DNA from: Chthonomonadales bacterium
GTDB lineage: Bacteria > Armatimonadota > Chthonomonadetes > Chthonomonadales > CAJBBX01
Length of the DNA: 64,000 nucleotides
NCBI GenBank assembly: GCA_020849275.1
Contig: JADLGO010000009.1
Location: 87,721 to 151,720 of the forward strand
Direction of reading: 5' to 3'
Part shown: one piece after another, positions 38,406 to 46,409 of the stretch
Layout of the letters: each line of letters begins with the position of its first letter
Position numbering within the stretch: the first letter of the stretch is position 1
Program-made: the position numbers and the translations under genes
The notes under the pieces: generated by a model
Seen by the model: only the letters and a program-made list of their open reading frames with translations
Database searches by the model: none
Told to the model about the DNA's origin: nothing

Positions 38406-40589
38406 GTGAGCGCTGCCTGGTGTCTCGTCGGCCTGGCGGTGTGCGCGGCGGCGTCGGCCGATGCGACGGCTGCTCCGGCTCGGCGTGGGCCGGCGCTCGT
38501 CTTCTGCTGTCGCGAGGACAACGACCTCTACCGAGCGCTCGCGCCGGGTCTGCGCCGCCGCGCCGTCCGCTTCGACTCGCCGCGCGAGGCGCTGGCCGCT
38601 TCGCCCGATGGCGGAGCCGTCCTGCTGCTCGCCGACGGGTACCCCGACCGGCTGACCACCGTCGAGCCGGCCATCTACGACGAGGCGCGGCGGCGGGGCG
38701 TCCGCCTGTTCGTCGAGTACCCTGGCGCTCTCCCCGGCCTCGCCGTGGGCGAGCCCCGCCAGGCGCGCTTCGAGCGCGCCGTGGTGGCCTCGGACGCCTT
38801 CGGCCCGGCGCTGCCCCGCCTGAGCATCCTGATGATGCACGGCTGTCGCTTCGCGCCCATCGACGCCAGAGGCGCGGACATCGTCATGGCGCGGGTGGCC
38901 GGCTTCGATCGCGCGGTGTACGGCCTGCCGGAGCGAACATGGCCGATCCTATTCGAGGCGCGGCCGGGGCTCCTCGTCGCCACGAGCGCGCTCAGCCGGT
39001 TCGTCACGGGTCGCTACGCTCCGGCCGCGGCGTGGGGGCGCGTCTGGGAGGCCGTGCTCGATCGTCTCGACCCTGGCGGCAGCGCGCACGCGCCGCAGTG
39101 GCGGCCAGCGGTGCGGCCGACCTGCGTGCCGGGCGCGGCGCTACCGGCCGACGCGGAGCGTCGAGCGCTCCGGCGCGGCGTCGACTGGTTCCGCCGCGCC
39201 CGAATGCTCGTTCATCCAGCCTGGCGCAAGGTGTACGACGAGGACGCGAAGGGTTGGCCGGACCGCGTTGGGCCGGCGCCGAGCCTCGACTGGCCCGTCG
39301 GCGATGGGAGCCTGGGCGTGCTGGAGGGTTTCGATTCGGCCATCTCGGCGGACGGCTCGCAACGCGTGCGCTGGTGGCGGCGCAACGATTGCACGGGAGA
39401 GCTCGCCGGCGCGATGGCACTGGCCGGCCGCGCGCTGCGCGACCGCTCGCTGGGAGCGGTCGCGGGCAACCTGGGCGACTTCCTCTACACGCGGTCCATC
39501 CTGTCGCTGGGTCGCCGCGCGGACCCGGCCGACCCGGCCTACGGACTGATCGGCTGGAACGACGTCGCGCGCTACCACGCCGACATGGACGGGTACGGCG
39601 TCTACTACGGCGACGACAGCGCGCGCTCGATGCTGGGCATGATGGCGGCCGCCGCCGTGCTGCGCACGGGCCGCTGGGACGAACGGCTGGCCCGGTGCCT
39701 GCTTGCGAACCTGCGCTTGACGAGCCGACGGGGCTTTCAGCCCAACCGCATCGACGAGGCGCCGCTGCAGAGAGCCGGATGGCGAGCCTACTTCCGCAGC
39801 GACACCGTCTCGCTCGCGCCGCACTATCAGGCCTACCTGTGGGCCTGCTTCCTCTGGGCATACCAGCACGGTGGCTTCGAGCCGTTCCTGAGCCGCGCCC
39901 GCGCCGGAATCAGCGCCACGATGGCCGCCTACCCGGAGCGCTGGACGGGCCCGAGCGACATGCAGATGGCACGGGCGCGCATGTTGCTTCCTCTGGCCTG
40001 GCTCGTGCGCGTCGACGACACGCCGGAGCACCGGGCGTGGCTGCGCCGGATGGCCGATGATATGCTCGCGCGGCAGGACGCGTGCGGAGCCATCCGCGAG
40101 GACCTGCCCGGCCCGGCCATGGCCGAGGCTCCCGCGCCGGCCAGCAACGAGGCCTACGGCACGGGCGAGGCGCCGCTCGTCCACTCCGTCAACGACCCGT
40201 GCGCCGACCTGCTGTACACCAACAACTTCGCCCTGCTCGGGCTTCACGAGGCCGCCGCGGCGACCGGCGATGCGGTCTATCGCGACGCCGAGGAGCGCCT
40301 TACCCGCTTTCTGTGCCGGGCGCAGGCGCGCAGCGAGAGCCGCCCGGAGCTCGACGGAGCCTGGTTCCGCGCCTTCGACTTCGGGCGCTGGGAGTTCTGG
40401 GCCTCGAGCGCCGACGTCGGTTGGGGCGCATGGTGTGTTGAGTCCGGCTGGACTCAGACCTGGATCACCGCTGTGCTCGCCATGCGTCGCCTGCACACCT
40501 GCCTCTGGGATGCCGCCAGCGGAGCGGGTCTGCGCCACGCCATTGAGACGCAACGGCCGGCGATGATCCCCGACGGTGCGTTCCTCTGA
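38406..40589 (+). CDS. Secreted (alpha/alpha)6-toroid protein with amidotransferase-like N-domain
   Basis: A 727-residue protein from the GTG at 38406, with AAGGAG six bases ahead and a signal peptide ('GLAVCAAASADATAAP'). Residues 30-240 look like a Rossmann/ThuA-like domain ('GGAVLLLADGYPDRLTTVEP', 'GVRLFVEYPGALPGLAVG'). Residues 270-720 form repeated helical hairpins of an (alpha/alpha)6 toroid, as in GH88, GH105 or GH127-type enzymes; 'HSVNDPCADLLYTNNF' and 'LDGAWFRAFDFGRWEFW' stand out. The same phrase, 'VDGAWFRGFDFERWEVY', is in the protein at 46410-49580, so they are paralogues. No catalytic residues could be assigned. It converges with a methyltransferase-like gene. Confidence 0.72.
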   Translation: MSAAWCLVGLAVCAAASADATAAPARRGPALVFCCREDNDLYRALAPGLRRRAVRFDSPREALAASPDGGAVLLLADGYPDRLTTVEPAIYDEARRRGVRLFVEYPGALPGLAVGEPRQARFERAVVASDAFGPALPRLSILMMHGCRFAPIDARGADIVMARVAGFDRAVYGLPERTWPILFEARPGLLVATSALSRFVTGRYAPAAAWGRVWEAVLDRLDPGGSAHAPQWRPAVRPTCVPGAALPADAERRALRRGVDWFRRARMLVHPAWRKVYDEDAKGWPDRVGPAPSLDWPVGDGSLGVLEGFDSAISADGSQRVRWWRRNDCTGELAGAMALAGRALRDRSLGAVAGNLGDFLYTRSILSLGRRADPADPAYGLIGWNDVARYHADMDGYGVYYGDDSARSMLGMMAAAAVLRTGRWDERLARCLLANLRLTSRRGFQPNRIDEAPLQRAGWRAYFRSDTVSLAPHYQAYLWACFLWAYQHGGFEPFLSRARAGISATMAAYPERWTGPSDMQMARARMLLPLAWLVRVDDTPEHRAWLRRMADDMLARQDACGAIREDLPGPAMAEAPAPASNEAYGTGEAPLVHSVNDPCADLLYTNNFALLGLHEAAAATGDAVYRDAEERLTRFLCRAQARSESRPELDGAWFRAFDFGRWEFWASSADVGWGAWCVESGWTQTWITAVLAMRRLHTCLWDAASGAGLRHAIETQRPAMIPDGAFL

Positions 40590-40605
40590 CTACGACCCGT
40601 CGCCG

Positions 40606-41460
40606 CTACCGCACGCGCAAGCACATCCACCACCGCGCGTCGCGCCCGGCGAGCGGCCGTTCCTCCACAGGCAGGCCCGCCTGCGCGATCCACCGGCGCG
40701 CCAGCGGCACCAGGTCGCAGTAGAGCTCCCACGGCAGCCATTGTACGGAGCGGTGGCTCTCCCACGTCCAGTGATCGAAGAGAATCCAACCGCCGGCGCC
40801 CACGAGCTCGATGGCGGCGCGGACGGCCTCCACCAGCGCGGGGCGAGCCCGTTCGTCGAGCCGGCCGTTGGCGGCATCGTCCGCCAACCACTCGATCATC
40901 TGTCGCTCGTTCGGCCACCAGTCCACCGTGCGCGTGTCCATCCCGCGCGGCTCCGCGACGGCGGTCTGCAGGATGTCGTTGATGGCGTGGTGGAAGCAGG
41001 CCACGTCGAACGTGCCGGGCTCCAGGTGCGCCGCCGCGTTCAGCGTGTTGTCCTCGATGACGCGCGCATCCATGCGCACCTTGCCGAGTTTGCCGCGCAA
41101 CTCCGCGGCCAGGGGGCGATTGAGGTTGAGCGTGACGTAGCTCCCGCGCCCGTTCGTGTAGAGCTCGGCCGCGTAGATCACCGGTTCGCTGCCGCCCGCG
41201 CACGGCTCGAAGACGCGCAGCGTGGGCGGGAGCTTGAGCTCCTCGAAGGCGGCGAGCCACTGCACCGTCAGGCAGGGGTTCAGCAACAGGCGAGCCGACT
41301 GCGCCGTGTCGCCGGGCATGGGCCGGGTGAGGGCGCGCCAGGCGCCGTCGCGCAACTGCTCCTCGCTCAGCGCCGCCACGTCCTCCCGCGCCGCTTCCGG
41401 CAGCAACTCGAACACGCGCCCGCCGCCGACCTCCTCCACCGTCCGCCGCAGCAGATCCAT
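40606..41460 (-). CDS. Class I SAM-dependent methyltransferase-like protein
   Basis: A 284-residue cytoplasmic protein starting at the ATG at 41460 behind AGGAGGA. 'LRVFEPCAGGSEPVIYAAEL' fits motif I of class I methyltransferases (a glycine-rich loop after a beta-strand), and 'LEPGTFDVACFHHAINDIL' fits the motif IV region. 'GGWILFDHWTWESHRSVQ' would be the later strand with Trp-rich loops. The target is unknown. The N-terminus has no DNA-binding or membrane element. It stands alone on its strand, convergent with the toroid protein and divergent from the oxidoreductase gene. Confidence 0.7.
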   Translation of the reverse strand: MDLLRRTVEEVGGGRVFELLPEAAREDVAALSEEQLRDGAWRALTRPMPGDTAQSARLLLNPCLTVQWLAAFEELKLPPTLRVFEPCAGGSEPVIYAAELYTNGRGSYVTLNLNRPLAAELRGKLGKVRMDARVIEDNTLNAAAHLEPGTFDVACFHHAINDILQTAVAEPRGMDTRTVDWWPNERQMIEWLADDAANGRLDERARPALVEAVRAAIELVGAGGWILFDHWTWESHRSVQWLPWELYCDLVPLARRWIAQAGLPVEERPLAGRDARWWMCLRVR

Positions 41461-41673
41461 CGCTCCGTGCTCCTCCTGGCCGGCGCGCGGGCTCCCGGTC
41501 CCCCGTCGCCTCTTGCGTAGAGTACCACGCTCCGGCTCCGTGTGCGACGGCAACGGCCAGGACTGGTCGCGGCGTGGGCGCGGCACGGGCGGGCGCGGCA
41601 CGCGGCGCAGGAACGCCGCCGGCCCTCGCGGAAGGTTGTCGCATCATGACGCGCAGCCACGAGGAGACCACCG

Positions 41674-42762
41674 ATGAGCAAGGCGGTACGGGTCGGTCTG
41701 ATCGGGTCCGGCTTCATCTCCGACATCCATGCCCACGCGTTTGGCCAGTACGTGCGCGACGCTGAGGTCGTCGCGGTCGCGTCGCCCACGCCCGGCAAGG
41801 CGGAGCGGTTCGCGCGCGAGCGTGGCATCGGGCGGGCCGTTGAGGATTACCGCGACCTGCTGGCGATGGATGAGGTCGATGTGGTGACGGTGGCCGTGCC
41901 CAACGACTGGCACTGCGAGGTGGCGGTGGCCGCGGCGCTCGCCGGCAAGCACGTGATCTGCGAGAAACCGCTCTGCCGCACGCTGGAGGAGGCGGACCGC
42001 ATGATCGCCGCGTGCCGCGCGGCCGACGTGCGCCTCTTCTACGCCGAGGAGCTTCTGTTCGCGCCGAAGTACGTGCGCGCGCGCCAGCTCGTGGAGGAAG
42101 GGGCTCTCGGCGAGCCATTTCTGGTGCGCCAGTGGGAGGAGCACGACGGGCCGCACATGCCCTGGTTCTGGGATGTGGACCGCTCCGGCGGCGGCGTACT
42201 GCTGGACATGGGCTGCCACTCCGTCGAGTACGCGCGCTGGGTGTTCGGCAAGCCGGCGGTCAGGAGCGTGTCGGCCACGCTCGGGACCTTCGTGCACGGC
42301 GAGCGCACGCGCGGCGAGGACCACTCGATCTGCATCGTGGAATACGAGGGCCAGAAGGTCGGCGTGGCCGAGAACTCGTGGGCCAAGCCCGGCGGCGTCG
42401 ACGATCGGTGCGAGATCTACGGCTCGCGCGGCAACACGCGCGCCGACCTGCTGCGGGGGAGCGCGCTCACCACCTACAGCGAGGTGGGCTACGGCTACGC
42501 GGTGGAGAAAGCCGGCACCACGCGCGGCCATACCTTCACGATGTTTGAGGAGGTGTGGAACTACGGTTTTCCCCAGGAGATGCAGCACTTCGTCAACTGC
42601 GTGCTGGGTCGCGAGGAGCCAATCGAAACGGGGGAGGACGGGCGAGAGGTGCTGCGCATTCTGCTGGCGGCCTACCAGTCGGCGGGCGAGGGACGCAGGA
42701 TCGAGTGGCCCTATGAGCCACCGGCCTACGAGAAGCCCATCGACCTCTGGCTCGGCCGCTGA
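41674..42762 (+). CDS. Gfo/Idh/MocA-family NAD(P)-dependent oxidoreductase
   Basis: A 362-residue dehydrogenase of the glucose-fructose oxidoreductase/inositol dehydrogenase family. The N-terminal Rossmann part has 'VRVGLIGSGFISDIHAHAFG'; the family Lys of the EKP motif is Lys98 in 'HVICEKPLCRTLEEAD'. The C-terminal domain holds 'DRSGGGVLLDMGCHSVEYAR', with His as the likely proton donor. GAGGAG lies just before the ATG. These enzymes act on sugars, inositols or modified sugars, and in Armatimonadota many copies accompany glycosidase genes. The substrate is not given by sequence alone. Confidence 0.92.
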   Translation: MSKAVRVGLIGSGFISDIHAHAFGQYVRDAEVVAVASPTPGKAERFARERGIGRAVEDYRDLLAMDEVDVVTVAVPNDWHCEVAVAAALAGKHVICEKPLCRTLEEADRMIAACRAADVRLFYAEELLFAPKYVRARQLVEEGALGEPFLVRQWEEHDGPHMPWFWDVDRSGGGVLLDMGCHSVEYARWVFGKPAVRSVSATLGTFVHGERTRGEDHSICIVEYEGQKVGVAENSWAKPGGVDDRCEIYGSRGNTRADLLRGSALTTYSEVGYGYAVEKAGTTRGHTFTMFEEVWNYGFPQEMQHFVNCVLGREEPIETGEDGREVLRILLAAYQSAGEGRRIEWPYEPPAYEKPIDLWLGR

Positions 42763-43071
42763 TGCGGCCCGGAGGGGGGTATGCCAGGGCCCCAACCGTT
42801 GGCGCACCCCCCGATCGGCGCGGCCGAGTGGGTGGCGGCCGTTCTGGCCAGGCTGAGCCTGCCGCCGCAAGCGCGCGCGCTCGCCGCGGGCTCGCCGGGC
42901 GACCGCGCCGTGGCGCCTGGCTTCCACTCCTGCCGGCTCACCACGGCGACGACCTGGCGGCTTCGCGCGCGGCCGCGGGCGTGGGGCCGGCCCTCGCTCT
43001 GCTCTTCCCGCGGATCCCCCAGGCCCTCGCGCTGAAGGTGCCCTTCTCGCTCGCTCCCCGTTAATGACGGC
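42763..43071. other. 309-base convergent gap with no supported gene
   Basis: This lies between the stops of the oxidoreductase and the GH42-like gene. A plus-strand frame at 42781-43035 is open (84 codons) but is Pro/Arg/Ala-rich, has no ribosome site and resembles no family I know. No convincing terminator stem was found. Confidence 0.5.
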
Positions 43072-46000
43072 TCAGCGCGACGGCACCACGAACACCCGGG
43101 TCTGGCGCTCGGCGAAGTCCGCGCGCAGCACGCCGTCCGGAGCCTCGATCGTCTCGCCCGTGTAGAGGTCGCGCACCGTTCCGGCATGGCGCAGATGGAT
43201 GGCGCGAGGGCCCGCGTGGAAGGCACTGACCGCAACGAGGCCACGTGACGCCCACACGACGTCGTCCGTAGCCACGTACTCGTGGGCACCGGCCGCCGCC
43301 GCGAGCCGGCGCAGCAGCGTGCCGGGCAGCACAGGCACGGCGCTGAACACGGCGGTCCAGTCCGGGTGGCGCTTCACGACGAGGCCGGCCCGGCCATCGG
43401 CGAATCTGCCGAGCACGATAGCGCGTGGGTCATCGGCCCAGCAGACCGGAAACGTCGTCTCTCCCCCGCCCGTCGTCTGCCCCGCCAGTCCCTCCGTCAG
43501 CGCGTCCCCTCCCTCCAGACGCACGCTCAGCGCCGCCGGCTCCCGGCCCATGCGCAGGCGGATCCCGGTGAGATCGGACATCGCCGCCTCATCGAGGGAG
43601 TCGCCGCGGTAGACGCCGGGCGCGTAGAAGAAGACCAGCACCCGCCCATCCCCCTTGAGCGCGTCGATCGCGGCCCGGTCGGCCTCGGTGGGCGCGAAGG
43701 AGGTCATGAAGAGGTACGCCGGGCGGTCGGCAATGCGCGGCAGATCGGTGACGAGATAGTGACCGACGGGCGTGCCGATCCGGGAGAGGATGGGCATCTG
43801 GTGGATGAGCAGCGACGCGCCGAGCGGATCGGCGACGCGCAGGGAGGCGAGGCTTCGCTCATCCACGATCATCGCCACCTCGTCGGCGGGCGTCCGGTCG
43901 AGCGCGAGCACCTCGGTGGCGTTCGCGGTCAGCCGGGCGATGCGCTCCATCAGCGCGGGGTTGTCGTAGCGGTTGCCGCCCACATCGAACCACCACTGGG
44001 CCGCGCCGTTCACCAGGACATTGGCGAGCTCCTTGTCCTGCTGCACGATGTCGCCGCCCACGTCGGCGGGGCGCCCCCACTCGCCCACCGTGCCCCCCGA
44101 GAGCGACGTACGGATGTCGTTCTCGTCGAACCAGAGCTTGCCGTGGGCGTGCAGGCTCCCCAGCAGCGACATGAAGTGGCTTGTGCCCTCGCCGCCAAGC
44201 TGGCGGAAGGCGTAGCTTGTCGGGCTGCACAGGAAGTCGATGTCGGGCGATGCCAGCACACGCTCCAGCGCGAGGTGGCCCGCGTTCTGCTGGCGCTGCT
44301 CGCCGCAGAGTTGGAGCAGGTAGCCGTAGAAGGCGCCAACGACCCTGTCATGGCCGGCGATGCGCTTGACCTCGCGGGCGAAGTAGCAGATCGTGTCGGC
44401 AACCAGGTCGGAGTTGTAGCGGTAGAAGTCGACCACCGCCTGCTCGCGATCCGGGTCGCGCAGCGAGCCGAAGCCGCAGGCCTGCCGCTCCGCCTTTGTG
44501 GGGATGGCCGCAGCGTCGAGCGAGGCCGAGGGATCGCTCCACGCCTCCCGCAGGCGTGTGTCGGTGCCGTAGCGCGCGCGCAGCCACTTGCGGAAGCCGC
44601 GCACGTTGGCGAGGGAGTAGTCGACCCACTGATCCTCGTTGGCGCCCCACATCATCCACTCCTCGGTGGTGCCTGAGGCCAGGTGATAGCCGATGCAGCG
44701 GTCCGCCCAGGGTGATGCCTGCACGTGCGCGATGAGGCGGCGCAGACCCTCCACCGTGTCGCGACGCCATGCCTCGGAGGCCCAGCTCGGCGCGGGCTTG
44801 CTTCCCGCATGGACGAACGGGATGGGCTTGCCGTCGCCCGGGTCGAAGAGGACGGTGTCGTCCGGGTGGCGCGCGCTCCACCATTTCGGTGCGTGCAGGT
44901 AGAGCCTGGGGAAGAAGTAGGCGTTCGGATTGGCACGGAGGACCATCGCGACGCGATCGTCCAGCTCGGAGAAGTCGTAGACGCCCGGCGCCGTCCACGC
45001 CGTCCTCGATAGCCCGTAGCCGGCATCTGTGGGCGTGGCAGAGAACGAGAACAGCGTGACGCCGGCTTTGGAGAAGTCGCGGAACACCGCCTCCGATGGC
45101 CCATAGGCCGTGTAAGCCATCCCATCGTGGGGCTTGCCGTTGATGAACAGCGTGGGGACACCGTTGTGCATCCGAACGGCGGCGGCCGTGTGGCCTGGTC
45201 GCCGCGCCATCACTTCCACCTCCATGCTCGCCTCCCGCTTGCCGCCCGCGAGCACCGCGCGGGCGTCTCCGATCTGCAGTGTCACCGTGTGGAGGCCTCC
45301 GGCCGCGAACTCGGGCACCGGGAGCGTGAAGCTGCTGGCCGCAAGGGTTCGCCCGGCGGCGCTGCGCAACGTGAGGGCGGCGCCGAGGGGCACCGGGACC
45401 CGGAACCTCTCGCGCCCGGCGCGCCGGAACACGAGCCAGGCTCCGTCCACGTTGCAGGGACGATCGAGGCGCAGGCGGACCGTGGCCCGGTAGCTGCGCC
45501 CGTGAACGAGACGGCGGGGCACGCTCAGCGCGCTCACCGTGGCGATGGGTGGGTCCGGCCGCACCGCCTCCACGCGAGCCACCTCAAGGCGGTACTCCGC
45601 TCCCGGAGCTACGTCGAACGCGATCAGCGTGAAGTAGCGGAGCGGGAAGTCCATGCGCCCATCGGCGTCATGCGACCACGACGCGGGCCGCCACTGCGTT
45701 GCCGGAAACTCGACCCAGCGCCACTCCGGCGAGGTCCCCAACCGCGCGTGGCGGGTGGTCCACTCTGCGTGCCCGGCGTCGGCGGCTTTGGCGGCGAGCG
45801 TGATCGGCGCGCCCAGGTTGCGCACGCGCACGCGAATGGCGCGGAAGGGCAGCGCGATCGGCCGGTCGAGGAAGATGTCGTTGAAGGTCGGGCCCCGCGA
45901 CACGAAGCGCCACTCCAGGCGCGCCGGGCTCTGAACGGCGCGGAGGCTGCTCTGGGCGAGCTCGGTCTGGAGGCGGGCCTGGTCGCGCCGCGTGTCCCAT

Positions 46001-46122
46001 TCCGAGGCGCCGCGCCCGTCGAAGAGAGTGTCGGTGATGTCCGCCGCCGTGGAGTTGGCGGCACAGAGGAGCGTCGCGAGCAGGAGGAGCGGACCCGGCC
46101 GGCAGCGTGACGACTGGCGCAT
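43072..46122 (-). CDS. Secreted GH42-like beta-galactosidase-family enzyme
   Basis: A 1,016-residue secreted protein; GAGG precedes the ATG at 46122 and a signal peptide follows ('GPLLLLATLLCAANSTAAD'). An N-terminal beta-sandwich (about 25-190) and an immunoglobulin-like unit ('VTLQIGDARAVLAGGKREAS') lead to a GH42-type TIM barrel. 'PNAYFFPRLYLHAPKWWSA' and 'RARYGTDTRLREAW' are of that family. The likely acid/base is Glu488 in 'ASGTTEEWMMWG' and the nucleophile Glu667 in 'KLWFDENDIRTS'. Next comes the Rossmann-like trimerisation domain ('RPAYLFMTSFAPTEADRAAI', 'FFYAPGVYRGDSLDE') and a closing beta-sandwich. It is the last gene of an eight-gene minus-strand run and a paralogue of the protein at 55903-58578. 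Confidence 0.85.
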   Translation of the reverse strand: MRQSSRCRPGPLLLLATLLCAANSTAADITDTLFDGRGASEWDTRRDQARLQTELAQSSLRAVQSPARLEWRFVSRGPTFNDIFLDRPIALPFRAIRVRVRNLGAPITLAAKAADAGHAEWTTRHARLGTSPEWRWVEFPATQWRPASWSHDADGRMDFPLRYFTLIAFDVAPGAEYRLEVARVEAVRPDPPIATVSALSVPRRLVHGRSYRATVRLRLDRPCNVDGAWLVFRRAGRERFRVPVPLGAALTLRSAAGRTLAASSFTLPVPEFAAGGLHTVTLQIGDARAVLAGGKREASMEVEVMARRPGHTAAAVRMHNGVPTLFINGKPHDGMAYTAYGPSEAVFRDFSKAGVTLFSFSATPTDAGYGLSRTAWTAPGVYDFSELDDRVAMVLRANPNAYFFPRLYLHAPKWWSARHPDDTVLFDPGDGKPIPFVHAGSKPAPSWASEAWRRDTVEGLRRLIAHVQASPWADRCIGYHLASGTTEEWMMWGANEDQWVDYSLANVRGFRKWLRARYGTDTRLREAWSDPSASLDAAAIPTKAERQACGFGSLRDPDREQAVVDFYRYNSDLVADTICYFAREVKRIAGHDRVVGAFYGYLLQLCGEQRQQNAGHLALERVLASPDIDFLCSPTSYAFRQLGGEGTSHFMSLLGSLHAHGKLWFDENDIRTSLSGGTVGEWGRPADVGGDIVQQDKELANVLVNGAAQWWFDVGGNRYDNPALMERIARLTANATEVLALDRTPADEVAMIVDERSLASLRVADPLGASLLIHQMPILSRIGTPVGHYLVTDLPRIADRPAYLFMTSFAPTEADRAAIDALKGDGRVLVFFYAPGVYRGDSLDEAAMSDLTGIRLRMGREPAALSVRLEGGDALTEGLAGQTTGGGETTFPVCWADDPRAIVLGRFADGRAGLVVKRHPDWTAVFSAVPVLPGTLLRRLAAAAGAHEYVATDDVVWASRGLVAVSAFHAGPRAIHLRHAGTVRDLYTGETIEAPDGVLRADFAERQTRVFVVPSR

Positions 46123-46186
46123 CGGAACCTCGGCCCCCGCGGAGTGCGGCGCGCACGGCGGCGCGCTTGCCGCATATCCCTTCGCC

Positions 46187-46229
46187 GTCGGCGCCGCGGA
46201 GCCCTCCCCCCGGGCTCCGCGGCGCCGAC
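46187..46229. repeat. Perfect 18-bp inverted repeat
   Basis: The arms at 46187-46204 and 46212-46229 (GTCGGCGCCGCGGAGCCC and its exact complement) enclose a 7-base loop, TCCCCCC. Flanking bases extend the pairing past one mismatch (TTCGC against GCGAA). It lies in the 287-base gap between two minus-strand genes, after the toroid protein stop (46410) and 65 bases ahead of the GH42-like start (46122). It could be a terminator without a T-run, a leader structure, a processing site or a dispersed palindrome. Confidence 0.85.
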
Positions 46230-46409
46230 CGCGAAATGCATGCGAAGGGAACCACCGCCCCAGCCGCGGCGCTGGCGCGGCCCGAGATCGACGCGCGCCT
46301 GCCCGGTGAACGCCCGCGCTGGAGACCGATGGGACCAGCCCCGGCCGTAGGGAGTCGATGCGCTCTGTCCGGCTGGCTCTCTGGCCATTCCGCCCCGAGC
46401 CACGGACGA

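Noticed and set aside
42781..43035. Small plus-strand gene in the convergent gap
   Set aside because: No ribosome site, Pro/Arg/Ala-rich, no recognisable family; best explained as chance at high GC.
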